From NCBI GenBank assembly GCA_033032175.1, contig CM065320.1:4898001-4962000 (forward strand): a stretch of 64,000 nt of DNA, read 5' to 3'. The stretch comes from Saturnia japonica. Its lineage: Eukaryota > Arthropoda > Insecta > Lepidoptera > Saturniidae. The translations under genes and the position numbers were made by a program. Positions within the stretch are counted from its first letter, which is position 1; each line of letters opens with the position of its first letter. This document shows, piece after piece, positions 48,101 through 60,100 of this stretch. The notes beneath the pieces were generated by a model, which searched no databases, was not told the DNA's origin, and saw only the letters and a list, made by a program, of their open reading frames with translations.

Positions 48101-51100
48101 GGAAAACATTGTGGCTATTGAACTATTTATATGCCACTGAACTTTTATCAATCACTGATTCATATTTGTTATTTTTAATACATAGTGTATGTCTATATTT
48201 GCTTTATTATTTTCTTCTATGTTCTTAACACTTGCTAGGTCAAAATGATAGGTCTCATAGTGCAGTGGTACTAACCCCTACCATTGAGAGGAGAACAGAG
48301 CAGAGAGGTTGCTGGTTCGATCCCCATGCATGACTTACTTATGATCAGCATATTTGTCAGTTCTGTGTTTGGGTGTTAAATATCTATTGTTTATAGTTAT
48401 ACAAGTTCGTGCACGATCATCCTATGTGGCCGACTGACGTTGACGGGGGCGGGTTGTATAGTAGGGAAGGGAAACGCGTGCAATTCCGTGTCGTAGTGCG
48501 CAGTTACAATATACTAAAGTAAACAGTATTGCCATAAGTATAAACAATAATTACTGTTAGGCGTATTTTAATGTATTATTTAACTAATTATATGAGGAGC
48601 GTCTGTTCAAAAGGTGTTAAATGTGTTATGAGTTATCTTTCTAACACATTGAATCACATAGATGCGCTAGAATCTATGAGGTCTACAATAATCTAAACCT
48701 ATCTAAAATATTCTAGCATTTTTTATTCTGTTCTAAATTGTTGATAATTTATAAAATACATACCTGTAAATAAATTATCTATGTCTTATTTTTATTTTTT
48801 TATATATTGAAGCTCTAAAATATATTTAAATTTGTAAAATGTTTCAAAAAATTATGTAATTTTTCCTGAATTGTTCTAAAAATTTAGAAAATCATCTGAG
48901 AGACTCCAAATGCTACGTAATTGATCTGAATCAATTAAAAATGATTTCAATTCACCTAGAATATTCTGCTTAATTTTAAATGTCGAGAATCATATCCAAA
49001 TTATAGTCAATTGATTTAAATAAAATTTATACTAATTTGTCTAAAATTTTTTAGATTGTTCTGAAAATTTTAAAACGTTCTATAAAATCCTAAAATGTAT
49101 TTAAATGTTAAAAATTAATTAAAAGTGACTTTATCTGTCTAGAACTTTCTGGATTATTTTAAACAAATTAATGACATTCTGACAAGGTCTAAGATGTATT
49201 TAAAAGTCTTAAATCACACGAAAATTATCAGAATAACTCAATCGGGCCAAAATTATGTAGTGGAGAAACTGCGCCTGATAATCTAATTAAATGCCTACCG
49301 CACAGTGCTGATTTAATCGGCATGCTAGTACGGAGTGGCATAATCGCGGGCGTCACGCGTCGCGTCGTGCAAACAGACGGCATCACGTCCGTTTCGTTTC
49401 GTGTTTTTGATTATAACTTGCTACGCAAAAGAAAAATATAAATAATATTACTTTAAATGGTTTTTAAATAATTTTCCACGCTTATCATTCCCTTACATGA
49501 CATACTACATAAAATTCTTTTTGTATGTGATAGCCAGACTCTCGAGGAATCGAATAGTATAGGCTATTTGAGATTAGGCTACAACTCTCACATAGCCTTA
49601 AATATTGATTGCCCTCCCGAAATGCTTTAACCGCGTGCGCTGGCGTAATCGTTATTAATACGGAAATATAATATTCTACAATAATATTGGTCCTTAGTTT
49701 ATCTAAAAAAGTCGGCGATAGCATATGCTCCCTACATATATACATATGTATAAACATAAGCCTCATTAAGGTATATTGTGGCAAAGATTTATTAGACATG
49801 GCATACTAATTCTTAAAATCAAAAGTTACTTTATCATAATGACAATTTTATGAAATTAAATTTTGCTCTTTAGAGTATGCTATTTGGACACGTAGTTTAG
49901 GAGATAGTGAAAAATTTAAATATTTTGTACTAGCGGGAAGAACAATTTTTTGATAAACTATATGGGTGCGTCGGCGGCGCGGTGTTTGCCAGTTAAAATG
50001 AATACTGGTGAAACCGTGGGGCACAGCTAGTAACTTTATATAATGATAGTATTAACAATGAAATGGTCTATTATTACATAATTATATTTTTTCGCGCTGT
50101 GACAATTCTAAGCGTTACGAGGGAGCTTACCGGATGAGACGCCCTCAAGGTATTTGTCAGCTTTTACACAATTTTAAAGAAGTTTCGCTAATACGTAGCT
50201 ATTGTTATTGTATACGACTTACTTCGAAATCTAGGTAAACTTGGGTACACAATAGTTTCGAGTGCATCGCAGTTACGTCATTTATAACTAATGAAGAAAT
50301 ATTATTATATTACCTACTTCCTAGACTTTAAATTTTTTTGTTGGTTTATTAAACTAAGCAAAAAATTATCTTTTATTTAAAACAACAAAATTCTCTTCTT
50401 GCTAACCCAATCACTTTTTGGAAATAAAACCCAAGTAGAAATAATTTAAATTAAAACTTATGATGGATTTAGATCTCTCGGTGGTCAACGTTGTTTGAAC
50501 TGTGCTGTGCTTACCATCAGGGACAGTACCGTCAATGTGTCGAACTATTATATATACATAGTATATGGGAGACCGAGCTGAGCTCGGTGTCTTTTATATA
50601 AAAAAAGAAAAACAAGGTAAATTTGGAATGTAAAACATTATCTAAATGCAAAGTTTAATCGAAATCGTTGGAACCGTTTCCGAGAAACCAATTACATAAA
50701 TATAGGTATATAAAATTGCTATATTTTGGTGAAAAGATAATAATACTTAACTATATAATATACTTAGTATTATTAAATACGTAGTGGACAACCCAAGAAA
50801 AAGACAGACGGCTGTAGGTAATGATTTCAAGAACAACAACATTACTTTAATTATTAGTGTAATGTAATGACGTGCTACCTTGTCCCCGCCATCGACTGTC
50901 TCACATGGACGGTCGCGCACGAACTTGTACGGCCATAGTTAAATACAAGCTATGCTTAATTTGAAATTAAATGATCATGTCTAAAATTGGTCTTAATATT
51001 TATATGTTTAGTATTCAATATTCATGTATTAAATAAATTTAAATTTGTTCTTGTAAAGGTTGAAAAAGTAATAAAAAATCATCGTCTTTTACTATGAAGC

Positions 51101-54100
51101 AGAAGAAAATTATGTTTCAGGGTTTAGAAACAATGAAAGAAGTTTATGGTTTACTAGATGATGTTTGTATAGTAACTCTAGCTCCAGAGTTACTAGGAGC
51201 TACTGAAGCAATTAAAGGTTTGGCCAGTATGGGTATAAAAGTTGCTCTTGGTCATTCAGCTGCAAGTCTTGCTGAAGGAGAAAAGGCAGTTGAAAGCGGA
51301 GCCAATTTAATCACGCATTTATTTAACGCCATGTTGCCGGTATGTAACATAATTTATAAATTCTTCTATTTTTTTCTATACAATTAATAAAATTGAAGTG
51401 TCTGTTTGTAATGTCAAAATAACAGCTTTTTATCAGATGCATTTGAAAGTATATACGATACCTATAACAAGAAAGGACATTTTTAACATTTTTGTCTGTC
51501 TGGCTGTATGTCTGTCTGTTTGTTCCGGATAATCTCCGAAACTGTTGGACCGATTTTGGCGGGACTTTCACTGGTATATAGCTGACTTTATAGGGAGTAA
51601 CTTTTATTTTAGAAAAATAATTAGGATTCCGCACAAATAAAAAAAACTGGTCACGGTGAATCAATTCGAGTGCTTAAATGGCTTACGCTGAGTAACAAAT
51701 AACAGATATAGCAAATTAATGTACCATATAATTATAGACATTAAAAATACCTACAAAAAAAGAGTATGTCTATCTTCTAAGGAACACCCACAATAAACAT
51801 TTTTGTCTTTAAAATAGCCAGGTGTGGGGGAGCAAGATTTGCGCGGGCATTCTGTAATCCACGTGAGCGAAGCCGCGGGCTCAGTTAGTTTATAAATAAA
51901 ATAATTGAGATTTGCCGTCTTGCGCGCATCACGCAAAAACTACTGGATAGATTTTGCTCAGTTTTTTTTTTATTTACTCTTTAGATACTTGTTCCTTATC
52001 GAAAAATTATAACGATATCTTTATTCAACAAAATGTTATTATAGTTTTATGAAGCTACGATTTTTATAAGCATTATTCGTTCTTCTGTCGTCCACACGAG
52101 CGAAACCGCGGGCAAAGCTTAGTTATATGGCTGAAACATATTTTTAAAGTTTGTTTGTGAAGTCAGTTACTTGTCGATATTTCAAAATAAAAGCAGTTTT
52201 TTTTTCAATGTACTTCAAAACTTTCACAAGAGATTATCCTATAAATAAGATAATATTTTTAGTTGGTGTTGTACTTTGGCATTGTGTACTAAGAGGTGCA
52301 CATCTGTAAAGATACTACACTCAGTCCTCAACTTGTGATGTATTTGTTAATATGTATAATATTTTGTGAATGTCATTGATGTGAAAATAAATAAATAAAA
52401 ATTAATAATATTAAAGATAATATTAGTAAGCAATGAGTAAATAATAAATAGAGTTCGGTGCTAAATAAAACACTTCCATTTTTTATTCATTTTAGTATGA
52501 TACCACGAGAAATATCCATCAAAATAACATTATTATAACCCATAAACTGAAAAATAAAAATGAAGATAGTTGTTGTTAGTTCAAGCATGCCGCGAGGGCA
52601 AGCGAAATTGCATTTTCAAAATATATCACAGAAAGTGCGAGATGGGGCTAGTTACCAGAACAAATGGAATACTTGAGCCACATCTAGTGTATATTGAGTT
52701 ACTATGGTAGTGTTATTAAAATAAACTGATGAGAACTGCTGATCCAGAAACTGAGCAAAAAGATTTTTTCCCAAGCAATAGAAATATAAAATACCAACAT
52801 TCACTGGAAAAATTTCAGTTCCATCACCGAGACCCCGGTCTAGTTGGTTTGTTGGCATCTACAACTAAGAGACAAGTTTACTATGGGATCATAGCCGATG
52901 GTATTCACACACATCCTGCTGCTTTAAGGATAGCGAGTAGAACAAATTCGGAAGGTGCTGTTTATTCATTTATAATAGTTATAAAGTTATTTAACATTAC
53001 TAGCGGTCGCCCAATAATCGAAGTTCGACCGGCGACTTTTTCACTATAGACTATTTTCTGTTTGACATTTGCAGTATGAACCTAAACATTGAATATTATA
53101 TCACTTGCTGTCACTTTTCATTGAGTAACAATATCAATATTTTGGGGGGTCTTTGTTCCATGGCAAAGGTTGGGTTAGGATTCGCAGTATTATTTAATTT
53201 AATGTATTAGTAACACATATTCTATATAAATTTTAGCTTCTTACATTCCTTCTCCATGTAAACTTTAACTACGCCAAATCTCAGTCTTCCTTCTGGGCAC
53301 GATATACGCTTAAAAAGGTGTCCTAAGTTTTCTCCTCACGCATTAATTTATAGATATCATATTATATTGTTACACCCGTGGGCATTAAAAATGCCGATGA
53401 TTGACGTGAAGAAGATTTGTTTGAATTCCACATAGTTACAAATTTCACGAACTCGCAACACTGTTATTTATTACACTGTGGTTTCACTTCCTTTTATCGC
53501 TCGTTGTTATCGCTTTTTAATTCAAAACTGAACTGCCTCGACGCCGCCCTTTCGTCACTTATATACCTACACTAAAAGACCGCAGAAACATCGTGAACCT
53601 TCGCGATCTTTTCATTAAATAATCGAGGCGATAAACCCTGTACATGTGTGCGTAAACTGCGATGTTTACACAAACATTCGCCGCGGTTGTTTACGACGCG
53701 AACATTATTTCAATTTCCTGAGAATTTTCTAGTTGCTTCGAGATATTTCGAGAACAGGATTTTTTCTATCTTTGTAATCGGGTTGTAACTGGTCGTAATA
53801 ATATTAACACTGAGAAATAAGTGTAAAAATTGATAACAATTTATAATAGTTGTGAATAATTCGTTTTGATTATTTCTTCGTCTACATAGACTATGTATAC
53901 AGTTTCAACTTGATACTATAAAGTATTTATAAAGGTATTGAACAGTGATCACAGTCATGACGTATCTGTCATCAATTTTGTTTCTTGCGAAAAAGTCGTG
54001 GTGGTCAAGTATTTCAGACGAGCGGAATATCGATACGATGTCAGCAGATTCGAATCCCCGTCATGTACCAACGTACATGTACACTTCCTAATTTAAATTG

Positions 54101-57100
54101 GTAATACTATCGACTGACAGTGAAGGAAAAACATCGTGAGGAAACCTGAACATTTGAGAAATGTTTTTGTTTCACTGTATATGGGAAAACTATAGAACTG
54201 TGTATTCTGTCTTTGAAATCGCTAAAACTTCATGGGCTGGAATGGATTTGGCAAGTTAATAATTGATTAAGAAAATATAAATTGGGTAGAAATGCCTTTT
54301 TACCCAGCAGTGAGACTTTTACAGGCTGGTATTATTATTATTATTATTGGCGATAGATTTTTAACATGAAGGTGTCAGCTAGCCAAGCAAGCTTTAAAAG
54401 GTTTTTTTTTTTTTTTTTAACGTGGAGGACCCCGTCATGAATTCACACCCGCCCGGGGGAAGAGGAGTGGTTATGTGAGACTCTTACTCACTAAAACTCC
54501 ACGGTGTACCTCAGTCGCCTTAGAGGGGCGACGTGGGCTCGCGGTTGCATTCAACCACGTCGCCCCGGCGGCAGGCCCAGCTACTACTGCCGGGCCACCG
54601 CAAAAGGGAGACAATTCGGTACAACCCTGTCTCCCACAGCCGCCGAACCTGTGCAATGGGAAGACCCCCCCCCCTCTTCCCTGGTTCAGCTATGGCAGCG
54701 GGAGTTGGCGGACGAATCGCCTTCTCCTGCCGCCCGTTCGTCTTTGGCGGAGAGGACCGCTCAGAGAATCATCTTCGCGTGCCCTCTCCGCAGCCTCCTT
54801 CTGCGATATAACTTCCTCGCAGAAGGAGGCCATCGCCTCCCACGACCTCTCGCTGCCGAGCATGGCGCGGACCACACTCGGGAGCGAGAGGTCCCCTCCT
54901 ACCACCGCGGTCAAAGCTCGGCGCTGGCTCTCCCACGCAGCACACTCTGAAAGAGTGTGCTGTGCGGTATCATTGGCAGCACCGCACTCATGACACACGG
55001 TGGTCGACTCCCTCCGTGCGATCCGGTGCAGGAACCATCCGAAACAACCATGTCAGACAGGACCTTCACCAGTCGAAACGTGAAGGAGCCACGCTCCCTA
55101 ACACACCACTCTCTTAGGACCGGACGGACGGCGTCTATGGTATATTTACCATACCGCGCGTCCGCCAGGTCCTCCCCCCATCTCCCAATCACCTCCTTTA
55201 GGGCCCTCCTCATATTTGCCACCTCTGTGGGAGCTGTGTCCCTATACACGGCGGCGAGCACCTCCGCCTCCAACTCCCACGGCGGGGAGCCGGCGAGCAC
55301 AAAGGCCGCCCCCGCGGACACCGATCTGTACCCGCGGATGACTCTCAGTGCCACCACACGTTGCGCTGCATGCAGCACTCGTCTATTAGTGGCGCTGAGA
55401 GCATCCACCCAGATCGGTGCCCCGTAGACGGCCATGCTCCGCATGACTCCCATGAATAAGCGACGGCATCTTGCACCCGGTCCCCCCGAAATTCGGTAGG
55501 AGCCGACCAAGAGCCGCCGCCGCTCGCACCAACCGCGGTTCGAGTCCCTTGAAATGGGACCCGGACCCTCTCCCCCTCAACTTGTATGTGGGCCCCAGGA
55601 GGCGGCCCACACCGAGGCCCGTGGAACAGTAGGGCCTCGGTTTTCTCTACCGCCACCCTGAGGTCCAACAATTCTATACGCCTGACCAAGAGGGACACTC
55701 TCTCCGTGGCCAGGCGCGCGACCTCTCCCCAGTTGGCCCCATGGGCCTCGACTAGGGTGTCATCCGCGTAACAGATTATGTGCATGTCGAGCGACACCGC
55801 CAACAACCTACCTCCACCTCCGGTCACTCCCGCAGACAGGCTCTTCAGGTGGGAGAGAGCGTCCAGCGTTGAGCGCCCTCTCCGGAAGCCGAACTGCCCG
55901 TCAGAAAGTGTCGGCCCTACTTCCTCAATATGCCGGAAGACACGGGAAGCCACTATTCGCTCAAACAGCTTTCCCGCATCATCCAGCAACACCAAGGGCC
56001 GGTACCGATAAACACCGATCAAACAGCTCCCGAAGCATCCCACCCATGTGGCCCAACGCCACAAATAGCACCTGGCCCGGAACCCCGTCCGGGCCAGGGG
56101 ACCTCCGTTTGCTACGGAAGCGCTCTGTCACCAGCCCCATCTCCGTATTAGTTATGAGATGAGGCATAGCCGGCTCCTCCGCAGCAGTATCTCCCGGGGG
56201 AGGCATCGCCGGTGAGAGGAACTCCGGAGGGTCGGGGAACAAATATCCCACGACCCTTTCCACGAACTCCGGCTGGAGGGTCTCCGTGATCGGGGGCGCC
56301 TGGCCTCGGAATTTCTTTAGGGCCACTATGTACGGGCGCCCCCACGGATCCCGATCCAGCGTCTCAAGGAGTTCCCCCCACGCAACGTCTTTGGCCCGGC
56401 TTATGGCTGCCTGCAGTGTCCTCCTTGCTTCCCTGTAAGCGACATACAGCCGGGCCTCCTCCCCCGGTTCTCGCCTTCGCCGCCGGCGGCTGTGGGTCAG
56501 TTGCCGCCTCGCCGCGGAGCAGGCCACCCGGAGATTGGCAATCTCCGGTGACCACCAGTAAACCGCCCGCCTCTGCGGGCGATTATTGCTCCGCGGCATC
56601 GACGCGTCACAGACCTTCGTGAGAGCTTCACGAAATTGGTCTGCAGCCGCGTCCACATCTTCAGTTCTCCTAGCTGGCGCCAGCCAGCTCTGGACGATGG
56701 CCGCCTCTTCCGCTTTTTCTCTGTCAAGGCGGCCAAGCGCTCAGCGGGGGAATGCTGTCCCGCTACGAGGGCTGGACGCCAGCGCTCCGGAGGAGGTAGA
56801 GACCTCAAATCGGATATATCTGTGATCAGATAAGGTCTCCACCTCCTCCAGTACTCTCCATCCTCGCACACGGCGTGCGACAGACGGAGTGGCGAACGAC
56901 AAGTCCACCACCGACCCCTCGTTATGTCGCACGCACGTGTGCGTCATCCCCCTGTTGAGGAGGGACAGCCCAACATGGACCGCCCACTCCTCAACGGCCG
57001 TGCCTCGAGGGGTCCGTGGCCACCGCCCCCCACGCCCCTGACTTGGCATTAAGGTCACCATGCAGGACGACAGGGAGCGGCGACAGCCGCCTCACCGCCT

Positions 57101-60100
57101 GCCCCAGGGAGTCGAGAAAAGCCTCGAACTCCACTAGGGCCCGGTTAGGGGAGAAGTACACCCCTATAATGGCGCACCCTCCCCAGGTGACCGCCACGAA
57201 CCCCGCCCCCCTCTCTTTGATGGAGAGGGGCGTTTCTGGACTATAAACTGCCACGGAGTCACCCAGGTCCCCAGCCCATTTATTCTGGGCCGAAACGTGG
57301 TAAGGCTCCGCGGCTACCGCAACATTGATATTCCACTCCGCTACTGACTGAACAAAGAGATCCTGTGCAGTGGCGGAGTGGTTTAAATTCTCCTGAAGGT
57401 AGCTACCATGGGTGTACTCCATTAAGAATCCATAGCAGCTACCTCAGGCCTAGGGTCACCTACTCTCGGTGCAGCCATCCTCTGCATCCCCCTCCTGACC
57501 GGAGGGGGCCTACACTCCCTTCCCCCCATCTGATGCGCTGAGGGCCTCCCCCCATCAGCGCACACTGCGCAGCGTAGGGGCCTCCCCCATCAGCGCACAC
57601 TGCGCAGCGTAGGGGCCTCCCCCATCAGCGCACACTGCGCAGCGTAGGACACTGGCCCTACAGTCCACCGCCATGTGCCCCGCTTTACGCACCGGAAGCA
57701 AAGCAGCCCCCTCTCCACGTCCGACTGGCATAACGCGCGTGTGTGGTCCAAGCCCATACATTTATAATAACGCATGGGCTTGTCCTCCATTACCTGCACC
57801 TGGGCAGAACTCCACCCCACAAGTAGGCGGCCGGCCTCGACTAACACCTTGGCCGCGGCGAGGGGGAGGGTCATATGCAGCGCATATGCACCCCTCCTGT
57901 ATGGGCGCAATTCGCCAGCCCTAATTTCGGCTGGCTCGCACCCACCCTTCCTCGCCGCGGTCGCAACAACTTCTTCCTTCTCTACGGTATCGTCGAGACC
58001 GACCAACCTCAGGTCCACCTTTTTCGTGGGCCTCGTCACCGTAGCCACGTCTTCTAGGGGCCTCTTTAGTTTGACGGCCAGAGCATCCGCCCGATCCCCT
58101 CCCAGAATGCCAGGGATCTTAATAACCCGGGAGCCCGTAGCAGATTCCCGGGTTGTCAACTTCAGGATCCCCAGCTCCGGCAGATCAATGCTCTCCCTTG
58201 CTTTGACCAGGGCCGCCCTATAGGTCATCCAATGGTGTTGGAGTTGCCACGCTCACCCCCTCTGATCTTGCCCGGGACACAGACCGGGGCCTTGTCGCTC
58301 CCGCCGGTACAGACCCGGTACTGCGGCCAGCAGAGCTCGCAGGTCCGGTTCCAGCAGCCGGCCTTGGTCATTATCTCCCCGACAGTGGAACGGATGGACC
58401 GCTCCAGCCCACTCATCGCATCCGCCAATGCCTTCTCCCAACCCTGGGGAGGCGCCTCCGCTTGTACTGGTCGAGGAGGAGGAGGAGGCGGCATAATCAG
58501 TCGTGTGCCAGCCTCCTTTCGCCACGCGAGGACCTCCTTCTTTAGGTCCTCGACCTGCCGATGGAGAACCCTCTTTTCCCTACCAAGGCGAGCCGTCTCG
58601 TCGTTAGTAGAGCGCTCCAGAAGCGCCTCCACCACTTCTTCAGAGTATTTGCTGCACTTTTGAGGGACTTAATACAAGTCCCCTTTAGATTTCTCGAGAT
58701 GCGGCAAACCTCAAGGATAGTGGCCATCCCGCTTTCCGTACGGGCTCTTAACGTTTCTGAGTCCATCGACTCCACGTTAGTGTACCCCACAGCACCACTC
58801 CTGTCCTCTACGAAAACCTCCTCGTCATCAACGTCCCCACCAACGCTCTTCCCTTTAAGAAAGGCCTTTTGGACGACTGCCTGGGAATCTGACTCATTCA
58901 AAAATTGTGGGTTATAAGTCGTCCCTCCTCCCTTAACTGGGCGTCCAGTGCTCTTAGAGCGGCCCGATCCACGAATTGCCCCTCTTTGGGACGTCGTTAT
59001 CTTTGCGGCAACAACTGGGCTCTGGCCTGCGTTAAGCGGCTCGCCAGTCCGCTTTTTACCTCCCCCACTCACGCCCTCCCTATCAACATCACTTATCCTA
59101 CTTAGCCTAACGTTTAAGATTTTTGGGTTAGAATCATTCATTTTTAGTCCCACGAGTATGGGGGAAAAAAAACGGTCCACCCAGGCAGTGCCCCCTGTAC
59201 CTGGGTAAGCCCAGCGTAACCCGTCAGAGAGTCGGCCGGTTCTCTGACGGGGGTCGCACTAGTGACTGATCAACCCATTAGCCATGCATCCTTTTGCGGT
59301 GCGCCGCCGCTTAGGATTGGGGTAATTTTTATAGAGGTTTTCATCCTCGCGGTCAGGGCAGTTAAGCCAAGACCCTCGGTCCCATACGAAGCCGTGAGAC
59401 ATGACCACGACACTTCGATGGGATTACGAGAACGGCGGTTGTAAGTAAGGTAAAATACCCCACTTACTGTCTGACGGCAGTGCTAATGCACGTCAGGCCC
59501 ACCTACGCCACGTCTGTTGGCTCCCTCTGATACTCAGAGGGATGCCAGACGAAGCCCCCCTTGTCAGGTATCAGCCGCCGACCGTGAAGCGGTCAACGTT
59601 GCCCGGGACACACCACGTGGAGGTTCCTGACTCGTGCCCCAAGCTTTAAAAGGTTACCTTATCCTATAATAACAATGTTGCCATTCACCAAAATCTTTTA
59701 GCTCTTGTGGTGTTTTGACGCACAATGATCGATATAATTTTTACAGTTGCTACAGTTTTTAAGCAGGAAAGATTAAAAAAACTCAATCTTCATCATACAT
59801 ACGATGGCGTAATATTAAGTCAAAACTTGTACAATATTCTATAGGTTTGGTGCTTGTAAGTGATGCTGTACCAGCGCAAGGTCTACCAGATGGCAATCAT
59901 CGGATCGGCCCTCAATTGGTTACAGTGCAGGATGGTTGTGCTTACGTTACTGGAACTAAAACTCTCTGCGGCAGCACCACAGCTTTAGACTCCTGTATAA
60001 TTACATTCAAGAAATCTATAGGTATTTATTTTTTCTTTTCTTTCAGTTTTTGTCCTATTGTATCCTATATGCTAATTATGTAACTATGCGTAACACAGGC

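Larger units (their letters stand above)
48401..50930. other. Segment bounded by an imperfect inverted repeat
   Basis: ACAAGTTCGTGCACGATCATC (48401-48421) and onward matches the reverse complement of 50910-50930 (GTACAAGTTCGTGCGCGACC) and its extension toward 50884, with about 30 of 45 positions agreeing by eye and small gaps. The pair could be the ends of one ~2.5-kb element or two unrelated inverted copies of a repeat. The interior has a SINE-free AT-rich tract, a GC-rich spot at 49320-49400 and a Helitron tail, but no transposase. Confidence 0.4.
40654..51120 (+). other. AMDHD2 intron 2 (10.5 kb, transposon-filled)
   Basis: Holds a LINE fragment (40990-42338), the large Helitron (to 47959), a SINE head, an AT-rich degenerate repeat tract, an inverted repeat pair and further repeat copies. 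40660-40990 has nothing recognisable. Acceptor ATTATGTTTCAG|GG at 51120. A second AG 18 nt upstream (51101-51102) is in frame. Confidence 0.85.
51340..52818 (+). other. AMDHD2 intron 3
   Basis: 1479 bp. Two adjacent Helitron copies occupy 51375-52122. 52125-52815 is AT-rich with nothing recognised. Acceptor GGAAAAATTTCAG|TT. Confidence 0.85.
54404..59639 (-). mobile_element. R1-clade non-LTR retrotransposon, near full length
   Basis: 5.2 kb on the minus strand, antisense to AMDHD2. It is GC-rich against an AT-rich host. The 3' end is a poly(A) tail (T run at 54402-54418 on the plus strand). The 5' end at 59639 is followed by the second target duplication, so the copy reaches or nearly reaches the true 5' end. 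ORF1 (Gag-like, zinc knuckles) spans about 59180-57430 and ORF2 (endonuclease, RT, CCHC) 57422-54690. ORF order, the LSDHRY end of the endonuclease and the C-terminal CCHC place it in the R1 clade. It lies in an intron, and no 28S rDNA or TTAGG repeat is beside it. Frameshifts and deletions inactivate it. Confidence 0.92.
52955..59844 (+). other. AMDHD2 intron 4 (6.9 kb)
   Basis: Holds a dispersed repeat, an LTR-like block, a SINE and the R1-clade LINE. 59660-59840 has nothing recognised. Acceptor CAATATTCTATAG|GT. Confidence 0.85.

Noticed and set aside
48248..48345. tRNA gene
   Set aside because: A and B boxes are present but the distance and lack of a cloverleaf fit a SINE head. The same holds for 2178-2252, 16025-16085 and 53994-54060.
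51094..51120. ATG at 51094 as an independent gene start
   Set aside because: The following residues from 51121 are the conserved middle of AMDHD2 and join in phase with exon 2. The preceding 27 nt are intron sequence.
54475..56162. Several plus-strand frames of 90-170 codons in the 54-59 kb block
   Set aside because: GC-rich antisense shadows of the R1-clade ORFs. The minus-strand frames carry the recognisable endonuclease, RT and CCHC motifs.
54404..59639. rDNA-linked R1 insertion implying a nearby 28S gene
   Set aside because: Flanks are a 15-16-bp duplicated AT-rich host sequence with no rRNA-like sequence on either side.
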